Shown here: piece by piece, positions 40,426 through 48,913 of the stretch
How positions within the stretch are numbered: position 1 is the first letter of the stretch
How the letters are laid out: each line of letters begins with the position of its first letter
Assembly (NCBI RefSeq): GCF_014201885.1
Contig: NZ_JACHFN010000018.1
Coordinates: forward strand, 1 to 56,000
Source: Deinococcus budaensis
GTDB lineage: Bacteria > Deinococcota > Deinococci > Deinococcales > Deinococcaceae
DNA: 56,000 bases
Direction: 5' to 3'
Made by a program: the position numbers and the translations under genes
Notes under the pieces: generated by a model
Seen by the model: only the letters and a program-made list of their open reading frames with translations
Databases searched by the model: none
Told to the model about the DNA's origin: nothing

Positions 40426-40887
40426 ATGACCGACGCCGCCAAGCCCAAGTGGTTGTACCTGAGTGAATACGTCGAGACGATCCATCCCAAGCGGCGTGCA
40501 GGTCTGCCGGGGAAAATCCGTGAGGGCGTGCAGCTCGGTTTAATCGTCGCCTTCCCGACGGCTGACCGGCTGAAGGTCACCTACACCAGACCTGACAACG
40601 GGAGTGGGGAGCGTGAGATGTACGATTACGCCTTTAAGGACACACCCGAAGCGCGAGACTGGCTGGCGGGGCTGGCGCGTCCCAAGTCCGGGCCGGAGTA
40701 CCGTACCAGGGAGCAACTCGCTTCCGGTAGATTCGACTTCGAGGCGGAAGCCAAGAAGTACGCCCAGCAGGTCAAGCGCAAGAAGACCGTTGTAGGTGCT
40801 CGACCACCGCGCCAGAGGAAGGAGGCGTCGGCCGAGGCTGAGAAAGCCGAGGCTGGGAAACAGGACCTAGAGGCCCCGTCTGCTTGA
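40426..40887 (+). CDS. Hypothetical protein with basic helical tail
   Basis: This encodes 153 residues from the ATG at 40426; upstream in-frame ATGs lead into unlikely sequence. The N-terminal 80 residues look like an alpha/beta domain (YLSEYVETIHPKRRAG, VQLGLIVAFPTADRLKVTY). Residues 105-153 are a Lys/Glu/Ala-rich helix. There is no recognised family. A terminator at 41085 ends the transcript before the oriT candidate, so this gene is not part of the mobilisation operon. Confidence 0.5.
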   Translation: MTDAAKPKWLYLSEYVETIHPKRRAGLPGKIREGVQLGLIVAFPTADRLKVTYTRPDNGSGEREMYDYAFKDTPEARDWLAGLARPKSGPEYRTREQLASGRFDFEAEAKKYAQQVKRKKTVVGARPPRQRKEASAEAEKAEAGKQDLEAPSA

Positions 40888-41084
40888 GCGCTAGTGGCGT
40901 TGATCGTGGGGCGGTGTGGCGGCGGGCGTGCCCGAGCTGCACCGCTTCTCTGTTGGAGCTGTGTGCCCGTGGTGTCGTGGGCGTGATCGTTGCGAGAACC
41001 AGCCTGCCATCGTCCCAGCTCGCCTGCGGCGAGGAGCCGCCTGCCATTTTCCTGAAGGCCGTGCGCGAGGGTCCGGCGGCTCAG

Positions 41085-41105
41085 CGGCCCCAGGGGGCCG
41101 TTTTT
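41085..41105 (+). terminator. Rho-independent terminator
   Basis: Stem CGGCCC / GGGCCG with a CAGG loop and a T5 tail. It ends the transcript of the 40426 gene. Confidence 0.7.
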
Positions 41106-41138
41106 GTTGGGCGGGTTCGTTTTTCTTGACGCTGTTTG

Positions 41139-41188
41139 AACCCCCACATCTCTCCGCTCGCCGGGGCTCGCGGAGAGATGTGGGGGTT
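41139..41188. other. Candidate oriT: perfect 19-bp inverted repeat
   Basis: Arms AACCCCCACATCTCTCCGC (41139-41157) and its exact complement (41170-41188) enclose a 12-base loop. There is no T tail, so it is not a simple terminator. It sits about 95 bases upstream of the MobC-like and relaxase-like genes, where an origin of transfer is expected. The nick site cannot be placed from sequence. Confidence 0.6.
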
Positions 41189-41235
41189 AGGGCAGGATAA
41201 GGCCACTTCCACGCCATGCTATTTTCTGTGTCCAG

Positions 41236-41252
41236 GGAATAGTTTTGCGTGA
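41236..41252 (+). promoter_or_regulatory. Conjugation motif 1: GGAATAGTTTTGCGTGA
   Basis: Upstream of the MobC-like gene. The same motif precedes the genes at 42521, 44790 and 50908 and may be an extended -10 or an operator shared by transfer operons. Confidence 0.55.
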
Positions 41253-41283
41253 CCCACTCTCCGGGCGCGCGGCCACTCCCGGA

Positions 41284-41703
41284 ATGGAGGAAAAAGTGGG
41301 GCGAGAGCGAATACATGTGACCTTGGATTCGGGGATCATGGGGCGCATCAAGGACCTGGCACGTTCCCAGGACCTCAGTGTCGCTCGCATGATCGACGAG
41401 CTGCTGGAGCAGGCGCTGGCGGAGGTCGATTCGGAGCTGGCGACGACCTTTCTGGTCCCCAAACTGGAGCGGGTGATTCAGGAGGCCCTGGACAAAAGCC
41501 TGTCGGACTTCCGCAGTCTTCAGGCACGTTCGGCGCGCGAGGCGATGATCGCTGCGGATACCAGCGTGAACGTGCTGGGTCGCCTGCTGGGGTTTACCCC
41601 GGATGACGTGGTTGCCTACCGCGAGGAGATGTGGCGACGTTCCTACCAGTCGCTGCGCCATCACTTGCCACAGGAGGGCGCGGGTGCCGAAGCGCAGCTC
41701 TGA
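41284..41703 (+). CDS. MobC-like RHH relaxosome accessory protein
   Basis: This encodes 139 residues, ATG at 41284. The N-terminal 45 residues fit a ribbon-helix-helix: a short strand (RIHVTLDSG), helix A (IMGRIKDLARSQ) and helix B (SVARMIDELLEQAL). The rest is a long charged helix, suiting oligomerisation. The gene overlaps the relaxase-like gene by 20 bases and lies just after the candidate oriT. The expected role is to bind oriT and help the relaxase open it. The name MobC is by position and fold only. Confidence 0.65.
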   Translation: MEEKVGRERIHVTLDSGIMGRIKDLARSQDLSVARMIDELLEQALAEVDSELATTFLVPKLERVIQEALDKSLSDFRSLQARSAREAMIAADTSVNVLGRLLGFTPDDVVAYREEMWRRSYQSLRHHLPQEGAGAEAQL

Positions 41704-42448
41704 GACCGACCAAGTGGGGATGAAGCGGGGCGGTGGCCTGTCGGCCTCGCTCTCGCAGGGCTCGCGGAGCAAGGCGGCGAGGTTGGGGGGACGCACAGGA
41801 ACGCGGACCATTGCCAAGGCAAACTTCATCTCGCTGAGAGGCGCAGACGGCAAGGCTTTTCTGAGCAACCGAGGAAGGGTCGTCGCGGCCGTTCAGTACC
41901 AGATGATGCGGCCCTGCGAGGACGGCTCGGGGGTGCGGCAGGGGTTCGACGGGCAGCGGCTGATGAACACCACGGAGGTGATGAGGGACCTCGGCCCGCT
42001 GGTGCAGGAGCACAAGTACGCCTACCGCGTGGTGCTGAGCCCGGATCAAAACTATGGTGAGGCGGCGGCCAGGGCCTGGGCATCGGCGGTGCTGCGCGAG
42101 TGCGGTCACGACTGTTACCTGCTGTTCGCTCACGCCGGAGCGAAGGGGCACACCCCGCATCCTCACGTGCATGCCGTCGTCTTCACGAACGCGAAGTTGG
42201 ACGTGCAGGATTTCCGGGCGCTGCGGGCCAAGGGAGACGACATCGCCTGGCAGGCACGGCATGAACTGCGGCTCGATCATCACATGGGGCCGGGGGACTG
42301 GGCCATGCGAGGTCGGGCGACCGTCGAGGATCGCCTGGGGGTGAAGAAGGGCGTGCATTCGGGTGGCGTCGAGACGCCGGAGGGGGGTGACCGCAAGAGA
42401 CAGCAGAAGGAGACCGAGCACTCGCGCGGCTTGCAGATGGACCACTGA
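41684..42448 (+). CDS. Small relaxase-like HUH protein
   Basis: This encodes 254 residues from the GTG at 41684, preceded by GGAGG. The hallmark is HPHVH (residues 159-163) inside GHTPHPHVHAVVF, the three-histidine metal site of HUH relaxases. A candidate Tyr lies in VVAAVQYQMMRP (about residue 70). The protein is much shorter than typical MobA/TraI and has no fused helicase or primase. It should nick oriT and pilot the strand to VirD4. It may represent a divergent MOB family. Confidence 0.7.
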   Translation: MPKRSSETDQVGMKRGGGLSASLSQGSRSKAARLGGRTGTRTIAKANFISLRGADGKAFLSNRGRVVAAVQYQMMRPCEDGSGVRQGFDGQRLMNTTEVMRDLGPLVQEHKYAYRVVLSPDQNYGEAAARAWASAVLRECGHDCYLLFAHAGAKGHTPHPHVHAVVFTNAKLDVQDFRALRAKGDDIAWQARHELRLDHHMGPGDWAMRGRATVEDRLGVKKGVHSGGVETPEGGDRKRQQKETEHSRGLQMDH

Positions 42449-42490
42449 CAGGGGCAAGGGGCAGCAGCTCTTTTCTTTTTTTAGGTTAAA

Positions 42491-42507
42491 GGAATAGTTT
42501 TGCGTAA
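42491..42507 (+). promoter_or_regulatory. Conjugation motif 2: GGAATAGTTTTGCGTAA
   Basis: It ends 14 bases before the GTG of the gene at 42521 and follows a T-rich stretch. A 17-base match to motif 1 except one position. Confidence 0.55.
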
Positions 42508-42520
42508 TTGGAGGTGAGGT

Positions 42521-42931
42521 GTGGCAGGGATTGATTTGCGGCCCATGCAACTGGTGTGGGTGGGAGCAGGGCTCACGGTGCTGGGGGGCGGACTCGCGTT
42601 CACGTCCTGGGTAGACGACGCGAGCGGCTTGTACCGCAGCGTCATGGCGCAGGGGCAGATGTCGGGGTTGGACTACTGGAACGAGTGCTATCTCCGCGCC
42701 AGTTGTCTGGGGGCGTACTTCCAGGCCTGGCGGGAAGCCCTGGTGCTCAAGGCCGCGTACCTGACGTGTGTGGTCGTCGGGTTGACGTTCGCCCTGTTCG
42801 GATGGTCATGGCGCCCCGAGCGGGCGTATCGGCGGCGGGCGCGGGTGCAGGCCGAGCGCATGGAAACCGTTCTCAACAGGGCGTGGAAGCGCCCCAGAGG
42901 CACCCTTGATCCCGTGAAGGTGGAGTCATGA
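42521..42931 (+). CDS. Two-helix membrane protein upstream of virD4
   Basis: This encodes 136 residues from the GTG at 42521 with GGAGGTGAGG upstream. Two membrane helices lie at about 10-30 and 75-95, with a Cys-containing periplasmic loop (NECYLRASCLG) between them. The C-terminus is basic. Its stop overlaps the virD4 start by four bases, so it is probably a coupling-protein partner or part of the inner-membrane complex of the transfer apparatus. No specific family is recognised. Confidence 0.6.
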   Translation: MAGIDLRPMQLVWVGAGLTVLGGGLAFTSWVDDASGLYRSVMAQGQMSGLDYWNECYLRASCLGAYFQAWREALVLKAAYLTCVVVGLTFALFGWSWRPERAYRRRARVQAERMETVLNRAWKRPRGTLDPVKVES

Positions 42932-44673
42932 TCGTTCGCTATGACCTGTGGTTGTTGAAGCTGGTGATCTTTTGGCTGGTTGGCTTCATCGTCGTGTTCA
43001 CGGCGCTGTCCGGTGGCAGTGAAGTGGGGTACGGCGTGGCACTTGTTATCGCGGCGGCCACGGCCCTGTATTTCGACGGCAAGGACGCCCAGTTCAAACC
43101 GACCTACAACGCGCACTGGGCCACACCGGGGGAGGTCGGCGACCTGTTTGTGAAGCTCACGCGGCTGAGAGGCGACGAGTTCCTGCTGGGCTTCACGCAT
43201 GGCAAGCCCATCGCCCTGCGCCAGGGTGTCGCGGGGCGCAAGGAGATCGGGCACGTCGGCTTCTTTGGACCCACGCGGGCGGGAAAGGGGCTGAACATCT
43301 TTGCCAACCTGTACAACTGGCGTGGCAGCGTCGTGGTGGTGGACATCAAAGGAGAGATGTTCAACCGCACCTCGGGTTACCGGGCAGACGTGTTGAAACA
43401 GGACGTGTACCGACTCAATCCGAGTTCCGGGGAGGAGACCAATCGGTACGATCCCTTTGCCGAGCGCGAGGCCTCGGAGCAGCTTTTCGCCTCCTGCCAG
43501 GCCATCCTGAATCCGGCCGGTGACGGGTCTAACCAGGTGTTCGCGCTGCGGGCGACGTTCGCCCTCTTCGCCGCCCTGCGGACGGCCAAGCTCCAGGGGG
43601 AGGCGCCGCTCTCCTTCGTCAAGACCTGCCTGGGCCTGGGCCTGGAGGGGGCGATGAAGCACATCGACCAGGTGGGCGGCCACGACGAGGACGTGCGGCT
43701 CTATTCGACGCTGTTCACCAGCATGCCGGTGGGGCAGTACGACTGGAAAAAGGTCGGAGACGACCGCTTCTTGCAGAACAGTTGGCTGAACATGACCGCC
43801 AAGCTGCTCTACCTGCTGTCGCGGGGAATCGTCGGCATGACCAGTGGGTCGGACTTCAAGGCGACCGACCTGTTGAAAAAGCCCACCAGCGTGTACCTGA
43901 CGTTCAAGGAAACGGACCTGGGGTATACGGTTCACGCCATGAGCGCCGTGCTGCTGTCGATGACGGACGCGATCATGCGTCACCGCGACGCACACCCGAA
44001 TGACCCCTTCACGCCGGTACTGTTCGTGTTCGACGAGGCGGGCATTGTTCATGTGCCCGATCTGCCACGGCTGGTCAGCACGGGCGCAGGCCGTGGGGTC
44101 GTGTTTGCCATCTATGTGCAGGACGCGGCGCAGCTCGAAGCGATCTACGGCCCGGAAGGGGCCAAGACCATCTTGTCGAGCACCCACACCAAGGTCTTTT
44201 TCACCCCCAAGGACGAGACGACCGCCGAGTACCTGAGCAAGCTCGGCGGCAAGTACATGGTTCAGAGCGTCACGGACACCCGGGGACACCAGAACCTCTT
44301 GTCGGACGCGCACGGCTTCATGGCGCGCGAGCTGCTGACGGTCGATGGCGCCCAGGCCATTCCGCTCGGCCGGGTTGTGATCCGGTCGAACGAGTACCCG
44401 ATGCTGGCTGGCTACCGCATGGAGCCGTTCGTGCTGCCTCATGCCCGCGAGGCGATGAGCATGCCGCCGAAGACGACCAAGCCGATGACCCGAACCGTGG
44501 AGGATACCTTCGAGGGCCCCGGGGTCGCGCTCAGGCCGCCAGCGAGGGTGCTCAGCGGAGAGCGGCCCGTCTCGCCGGTGCTGCAAGCGAACGCCGCCTC
44601 GGAGCTTCCAGAGGGCGAACAGAAAAGCTGGCTCGCCAACGTGATGGATGTAACCAAGAAAGTAGATAAGTAG
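42928..44673 (+). CDS. virD4: VirD4/TraG-type coupling protein
   Basis: This encodes 581 residues. Two N-terminal membrane helices (8-30 and 33-50) precede the motor domain, with Walker A GPTRAGKG (about residue 114), VVVDIKGEMF, and Walker B LFVFDEAG (about residue 366). The RRAL/TraG pattern continues with STGAGRGV, then IYVQDAAQLEAIYG and a SSTHTKVFF stretch. The protein should pump the relaxase-DNA complex into the type IV channel. It overlaps the upstream membrane gene. The C-terminal 70 residues are Pro/Arg-rich and likely a cargo-recognition tail. Confidence 0.9.
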   Translation: MIVRYDLWLLKLVIFWLVGFIVVFTALSGGSEVGYGVALVIAAATALYFDGKDAQFKPTYNAHWATPGEVGDLFVKLTRLRGDEFLLGFTHGKPIALRQGVAGRKEIGHVGFFGPTRAGKGLNIFANLYNWRGSVVVVDIKGEMFNRTSGYRADVLKQDVYRLNPSSGEETNRYDPFAEREASEQLFASCQAILNPAGDGSNQVFALRATFALFAALRTAKLQGEAPLSFVKTCLGLGLEGAMKHIDQVGGHDEDVRLYSTLFTSMPVGQYDWKKVGDDRFLQNSWLNMTAKLLYLLSRGIVGMTSGSDFKATDLLKKPTSVYLTFKETDLGYTVHAMSAVLLSMTDAIMRHRDAHPNDPFTPVLFVFDEAGIVHVPDLPRLVSTGAGRGVVFAIYVQDAAQLEAIYGPEGAKTILSSTHTKVFFTPKDETTAEYLSKLGGKYMVQSVTDTRGHQNLLSDAHGFMARELLTVDGAQAIPLGRVVIRSNEYPMLAGYRMEPFVLPHAREAMSMPPKTTKPMTRTVEDTFEGPGVALRPPARVLSGERPVSPVLQANAASELPEGEQKSWLANVMDVTKKVDK

Positions 44674-44702
44674 CGTCCAGGCGTGTTATTTTCTTGCAGT
44701 GA

Positions 44703-44719
44703 GGAATAGGTTTGCGTAA
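44703..44719 (+). promoter_or_regulatory. Conjugation motif 3: GGAATAGGTTTGCGTAA
   Basis: 71 bases upstream of the VirB9-like gene, matching the motifs at 41236 and 42491 except one or two positions. Confidence 0.5.
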
Positions 44720-44789
44720 ATGAGGGGGGCAAGGTCCCCCCAACTGTCCTCGCCCTCATCTGTTGCTAGACCCGCCCAGGAGACCCCTT

Positions 44790-45770
44790 ATGAAGACCAT
44801 GCCATTCGGACGCCACATCGCCCTGGCGCTGACCCTCTCCAGTCTGGCGCTGAGCGTCCCCGCCGCCGCACAGACCCAGCAATACACCGTCGAGGTGACG
44901 CTCGACCAGCTCGCCAGGGCGCCCAAGGTGATCACCGTCAGTCCGGCCTATCAAGTGGTGTTGCGGTTTCCCACGCCGATCAGCGGTCTGAGCGTCCAGA
45001 CCGAGAAGCAGAAGGATTACAAGATCACCCCGATGCAGAACCGCCAGGTATTCTTTATCGACGCCAGGGTCAAGAGCGGCGAGGCCGACATGTACGCCGT
45101 GCTGCCGGACACGAGCATCCTGCCCTTCCGTCTGGTGATCAGGAATCAGCCCGCCGGTACGCGGGTGTACCGCGTGCTGGGTGAGGGCGAGGTGGCCCAG
45201 GGCGGCACACCGCCTGCCGCGACGGCGGGCACGGCCGCTGGGGGCCGGGCGACGACTCCCGCAGCGAGCGTGGCCCCTGCCCGTGCCGCCACGGCACAGC
45301 CTGCCGCCAGGGCGGCCGTGGGAGGCACGGCCGCCCCGCGAGTTCCCACCCTGCCGGTGAGTGGGAACGCCCCCAGTCGCCCGGCAACGGCCCCGGCACC
45401 GCAGACCGCACCGACCACCCAGGCGGGCGGGCTGGCGGCGGCCCAGGGCGCTCCGCTGGAGTACCGCCTGACGACACGCCGCGAGGGCACGGCCCTGGTG
45501 ATCGACTACACCCTCAAGTCGAAGGCGGAACGCGCCCTGGTCGTGCGTCACCAGGACCTGCGGGTGCTGAACCTCTCGGGCAGTGTCCTGAAGGTCACTC
45601 ACCTCAAGACGCCCCAGTTCGGGGCGCTGCTGCCCGGCCGGACGATCCAGGGCAGTGTGCGCGTCGAGACCCCGGCGAACACGAACAACGTGATTCTGGA
45701 CTGGCCGATGAGCAATCTGGCGACCCGGGACCACTACAGCTTCCGGCGCCTGCTCGCCGCGTCGAGGTGA
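44790..45770 (+). CDS. VirB9-like secreted transfer protein
   Basis: This encodes 326 residues from the ATG at 44790 (CCAGGAG upstream). A signal peptide ends around AAAQ. An N-terminal beta domain (TVEVTLDQL ... YQVVLRFPTPISGLSV, then TSILPFRLVIRNQ) looks like VirB9/TrbG-type proteins. The middle is a 90-residue Ala/Thr/Pro-rich linker, and the C-terminus is a second beta domain (VIDYTLKSK ... HYSFRR). The gene heads the VirB-like block. Family assignment is from architecture and context; a secretin-like protein is an alternative. Confidence 0.5.
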   Translation: MKTMPFGRHIALALTLSSLALSVPAAAQTQQYTVEVTLDQLARAPKVITVSPAYQVVLRFPTPISGLSVQTEKQKDYKITPMQNRQVFFIDARVKSGEADMYAVLPDTSILPFRLVIRNQPAGTRVYRVLGEGEVAQGGTPPAATAGTAAGGRATTPAASVAPARAATAQPAARAAVGGTAAPRVPTLPVSGNAPSRPATAPAPQTAPTTQAGGLAAAQGAPLEYRLTTRREGTALVIDYTLKSKAERALVVRHQDLRVLNLSGSVLKVTHLKTPQFGALLPGRTIQGSVRVETPANTNNVILDWPMSNLATRDHYSFRRLLAASR

Positions 45771-45774
45771 GGCT

Positions 45775-47385
45775 GTGCGCCGTCTTCTGCTTGGCGTGTG
45801 CCTCGTGCTGGGGGGCGGGTGTGCTCACGGCCTCCCGTCCGTTCACAACTTGAGTACCTATGGCATCCCCTCGCTCCCTGAGTTGCCCACCCTGCCCATC
45901 AGGCCGACGCTTCCGGGGCCGCTTCCCACCCTGCCGAAGTTTCTTCCCAACCTCGGCCTGCCTGCCGCCGTCCCGAGCGAGGCAGCGGCGAACGCCCAGC
46001 CGCGCAACACCCGGAAGCCGGACTACAGCGGCCTCTCCAACATCTTCAGCTTCGCGGACACCCGCCTCGAAACCGTCCCCAAGGGCAAGGTGCCTTACCT
46101 CGAAGTCATGAACGTGGGCGCGTTCCGCACCTACACGCAGAACGCCAGCCGTTGCCGCGCCGCCCAGGCCGCCGGGCAGCGCACGGACGCCAGGACCTGT
46201 CCGGCCCACGTCTGGCAGGTCCCCTACAGCCTGGAGAGCGCCAGCGTGCGCGCAGCGACCGACCTGCGCCGGGCCTGGCAGCGCCTGGAGGACAGGTACT
46301 ACTGGCGGGCGCAGGTCGAACTCAACAACCCTGGCCTGTACCTCGCGCAATGCCTGATCGACACCAGCCGTGGCCTGAAGACCACCCCCCCGGAGGTCCG
46401 GGTGACGGTGGCGGCGAGTGACGTGCCGGAGGCCTTGCGGGGGCGCATCCCCACCAGCTCGCCCCAGAACAAACTCCAGCTCGACGACTACTGGCCGTGG
46501 CCGCAGGTGCCCGCCCAGGACTACTGCGAGGGGGTGCAGCCGACGATCCTGCCGGGCGTACCCGACATGTACCTGCCCGGCACCTGTTTTTACTTCGTCG
46601 TCAAGTTCTGCATCGAGGGCCAGCAGTGGCGGCGCTACGCCCTGAACCCCGCCGCCCCCGCGCCGATCTACTTCAATGAGGCCGCCGCAAACGCGCGGGT
46701 GCAGCGGGCCGTGAAGGCCGCCCACACGATCTACTTCGCCCAGTACCAGCGGAACGTGCTGGAGGCGCTGTTCAACCCTGAGAACACCTACTTCTTCGCG
46801 CTGCCCTGGCGCTCCCTCGTGCCGGGGGAGGGGGCGGTCGTCGCGCCGGTCATGTCGTACAGCACCGACGTTCGGCCACTACGCGCCGTGGCGGAGACGG
46901 CCCGCACGCGGCTAGACGGGCTGCTGGGCTTGAACGCCTATGCCTACTACTTCCAGCGGGCGTTCCGCTCGCCGACGCTGGGCGCCCACCTCCTGCCGGG
47001 GAGCCAGGACGTGCAGGGCTCGCCCCCCGGGGTCTGGGCCTACGAGGAGTTCAAGCGGCTGCTGCCGCCGACCAACCCGCGCTGGAGCGAGGACCTGGGG
47101 TACGCCACCTTTTTCGAGGCCTTCAACACCACGAAGACCACGTTCCTGCCCGAGCCCGCGAGCGCCAAGCCGCTGCGGCAGGTGGTGTATTTCGCCACCG
47201 GCATCAATGTGTACGGGCTCAATCCCGTGCCAGTCCCGCAACCCATGTTGCTTCCGCAGTTCGCTGCCGGTCTGCCCTTTGCGGGGCTGCAAACGCAGTT
47301 CGACTGGCGCAGCGTCGCCGAGGGCTACCAGGTGCCCCGGGTGCAGGGCACGCCGCTGTTCGATTACGCCCCCCTGATTCGCTGA
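45775..47385 (+). CDS. Large exported Cys-containing protein of the transfer locus
   Basis: This encodes 536 residues from the GTG at 45775. The N-terminus has a lipoprotein-like signal (LGGGCAHG). A Pro/Leu-rich stretch precedes a large domain with conserved-looking Cys pairs (RCRAAQ, RTCPAHVW, DYCEGVQP, PGTCFYF, KFCIEG), which could form disulphides outside the membrane. Size and location suggest an envelope component of the conjugation machine comparable to TraU-like proteins, but no family is confirmed. It follows the VirB9-like gene by four bases, so it is co-translated. Confidence 0.5.
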   Translation: MRRLLLGVCLVLGGGCAHGLPSVHNLSTYGIPSLPELPTLPIRPTLPGPLPTLPKFLPNLGLPAAVPSEAAANAQPRNTRKPDYSGLSNIFSFADTRLETVPKGKVPYLEVMNVGAFRTYTQNASRCRAAQAAGQRTDARTCPAHVWQVPYSLESASVRAATDLRRAWQRLEDRYYWRAQVELNNPGLYLAQCLIDTSRGLKTTPPEVRVTVAASDVPEALRGRIPTSSPQNKLQLDDYWPWPQVPAQDYCEGVQPTILPGVPDMYLPGTCFYFVVKFCIEGQQWRRYALNPAAPAPIYFNEAAANARVQRAVKAAHTIYFAQYQRNVLEALFNPENTYFFALPWRSLVPGEGAVVAPVMSYSTDVRPLRAVAETARTRLDGLLGLNAYAYYFQRAFRSPTLGAHLLPGSQDVQGSPPGVWAYEEFKRLLPPTNPRWSEDLGYATFFEAFNTTKTTFLPEPASAKPLRQVVYFATGINVYGLNPVPVPQPMLLPQFAAGLPFAGLQTQFDWRSVAEGYQVPRVQGTPLFDYAPLIR

Positions 47386-47396
47386 AGGAGCTTTCC

Positions 47397-47522
47397 ATGT
47401 CAGATCGAGACAACGAGCCCAACACGACTCAGCCTTTCTTCAGCCCCAGGCCCGTGCTGAAGACTCCGATCCCGCATTGGGTTAGGAAGTCACGGTATGA
47501 CGACCAGGCGCTGATCCCCTGA
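47397..47522 (+). CDS. Small transfer-locus ORF
   Basis: This encodes 41 residues, with a good ribosome site (GAAGGAG, six bases before the ATG at 47397). The protein is hydrophilic with a Pro-rich centre (FFSPRPVLKTPIPHW) and a basic tail. No membrane helix or known motif is present. It fills the gap between two exported proteins and is probably translated with them. Confidence 0.5.
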   Translation: MSDRDNEPNTTQPFFSPRPVLKTPIPHWVRKSRYDDQALIP

Positions 47523-47532
47523 AAGGAAACCA

Positions 47533-47982
47533 ATGCGGAGAATGTTGTTGACCTGTCTGCTCACCACCGGAGTGACGGCCGCGCAGGCTGTCCCGGCGGC
47601 GCCTAAACCCTCGACCCTCAGTAACCCGCAGGCCGTGGTACGCCTGCTGCGCGGCGAAGTGCTGCTGATCGGTGACGAGTTCCCCAACGTGACCTTCCAG
47701 CAAGGCGTGCTCGCGCTGCTGCGCTCCGGGACGGTCAAGGTCCGCGTGCTCACGACACGCCGCGCCGCGCCCAGCCTGGCCGCTCTCAAGCGTGCGGGCG
47801 GCCAGGTCTACGTGATGCCGGGCGACACGGCCATGAACGGGGCGAGTCTGATCCTGTCCGGCCCGGACACGGTGATCGTCGCCACCGGGGCGCGGAGTTG
47901 GGCCGTGTACAAGAGTCCGCTGCTCGCCACCCAGGTCAAAGGGAGCCTGACGGGCTATTTCACCTACGCCAAGCTTTACTGA
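47533..47982 (+). CDS. Secreted PLD-like fold protein with degenerate active site
   Basis: This encodes 149 residues. A signal peptide (residues 1-19) is followed by a domain with the order strand, helix, strand (TVKVRVLTTRR, ALKRAGGQVYVMPGD, TVIVATGARSWAVYK), like half of a phospholipase-D domain. The HxK-D catalytic set is absent, so activity is doubtful. It is the last gene before a terminator at 48003 and probably belongs to the transfer envelope. The similarity is structural intuition, so confidence is low to moderate. Confidence 0.45.
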   Translation: MRRMLLTCLLTTGVTAAQAVPAAPKPSTLSNPQAVVRLLRGEVLLIGDEFPNVTFQQGVLALLRSGTVKVRVLTTRRAAPSLAALKRAGGQVYVMPGDTAMNGASLILSGPDTVIVATGARSWAVYKSPLLATQVKGSLTGYFTYAKLY

Positions 47983-48002
47983 CCTCCGACCCTCTGGCAG
48001 AG

Positions 48003-48031
48003 CGGCCCCGACCGGGGCCGTTCCTCTTTTT
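48003..48031 (+). terminator. Rho-independent terminator
   Basis: Stem CGGCCCC / GGGGCCG with a GACC loop, then TTCCTCTTTTT. It ends the VirB9-side operon. Confidence 0.75.
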
Positions 48032-48057
48032 GTGAGCGATTGTGGCGCCGGTTGGGT

Positions 48058-48666
48058 ATGCTGTTCCACGCCGTGCCCAAGTATGACGACCTGATGAGAG
48101 ACCTGATGATGTGGGGCGCCATGCTCAGTGCTGAGGCGATGGCCCGCTACGGCCGGGGAACCGTCCTCGAAGCGCAACGCAACAACCTCATCACACGGCA
48201 CCGATTGCATGACGTGACGATCTACTCCGCGCGAGGACGTAACCTCGCGCGTCACCATTACAGCGAGAGCCAGAAAGCCAACCTGCTGGCACCTAACACC
48301 ATCCTCTCCGCCCTGCTGCTGCGCCTCGCACTGCGCGAGTTGGGCACCGAAGGCGTGCGGCTCCAGCCGCACGCGCCGGTCAATTCTCCGGCCGCCCGGC
48401 ACCTGGCCGTCTCCGTAGGCCATGAGCCCAGCCTGGTCGTCATCTCGCGGGTGGAGTTGCCGCCGCGCACGCTGCAACACATCACCAATCTGTACCTGAC
48501 GTTGACCGAATTTGAGCACGCCCAATTTGTGGCCTACACGCTCGACCCGACCCTCCAGGAGCGTCCACAGATGTTGAAAAAGCGCCGGGTAGAACTGCGG
48601 CTGCGTGCCCGCGAGCAGATCTTGAAGTATCCAGATTCCTCCACGGAAAAGGAGCGGCCCGAGTGA
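48058..48666 (+). CDS. Winged-helix-like protein, possibly replication-relaxation type
   Basis: This encodes 202 residues from the ATG at 48058 (a TTG at 48040 is an alternative). The N-terminal part has a DNA-binding feel (RYGRGTVLEAQRNNLI, then a HDVTIYSARGRNLARHHY wing). A central Leu-rich helix and a C-terminal EFEHAQFVAYTLD segment follow. Plasmid replication-relaxation proteins show a similar layout, but the match is weak. It is a single gene between a terminator and the converging virB10 operon, so it could also regulate transfer. Confidence 0.4.
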   Translation: MLFHAVPKYDDLMRDLMMWGAMLSAEAMARYGRGTVLEAQRNNLITRHRLHDVTIYSARGRNLARHHYSESQKANLLAPNTILSALLLRLALRELGTEGVRLQPHAPVNSPAARHLAVSVGHEPSLVVISRVELPPRTLQHITNLYLTLTEFEHAQFVAYTLDPTLQERPQMLKKRRVELRLRAREQILKYPDSSTEKERPE

Positions 48667-48694
48667 CCGCTCCGCATGACATTTAGAGTGCTGA

Positions 48695-48901
48695 CTACCT
48701 GAGTCGCCGCAGCGCCAGCAGAAAGACGAAGATAGCCACGACCTCGGCGAGAGCAGCCGCGAGAAGAGGGTCCAGGGTACTCACCGAACGGGCCAGGAGT
48801 GCCGCGCCACCCGGCACGACGAAGACGATCAGGAAGACCGCTCCGTAGAGAAGCAGGTGAAGTTGGCGCCGTGGGACGGTGGGTTCAAGGCTTTCAGGCA
48901 T
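48695..48901 (-). CDS. Small two-helix membrane protein after virB10
   Basis: This encodes 68 residues, with two membrane helices (about 17-36 and 45-65) joined by a short loop. Its start lies 12 bases after the virB10 stop, so it is the second gene of that minus-strand operon. Size and position recall accessory or VirB7-position proteins of type IV systems, but it lacks a lipobox. Role unknown. Confidence 0.55.
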   Translation of the reverse strand: MPESLEPTVPRRQLHLLLYGAVFLIVFVVPGGAALLARSVSTLDPLLAAALAEVVAIFVFLLALRRLR

Positions 48902-48913
48902 AACTTCCCCTCC

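Noticed and set aside
42688..44586. A 632-codon minus-strand frame opposite virD4
   Set aside because: It mirrors virD4 and has no family features; the plus strand has Walker A and B motifs.
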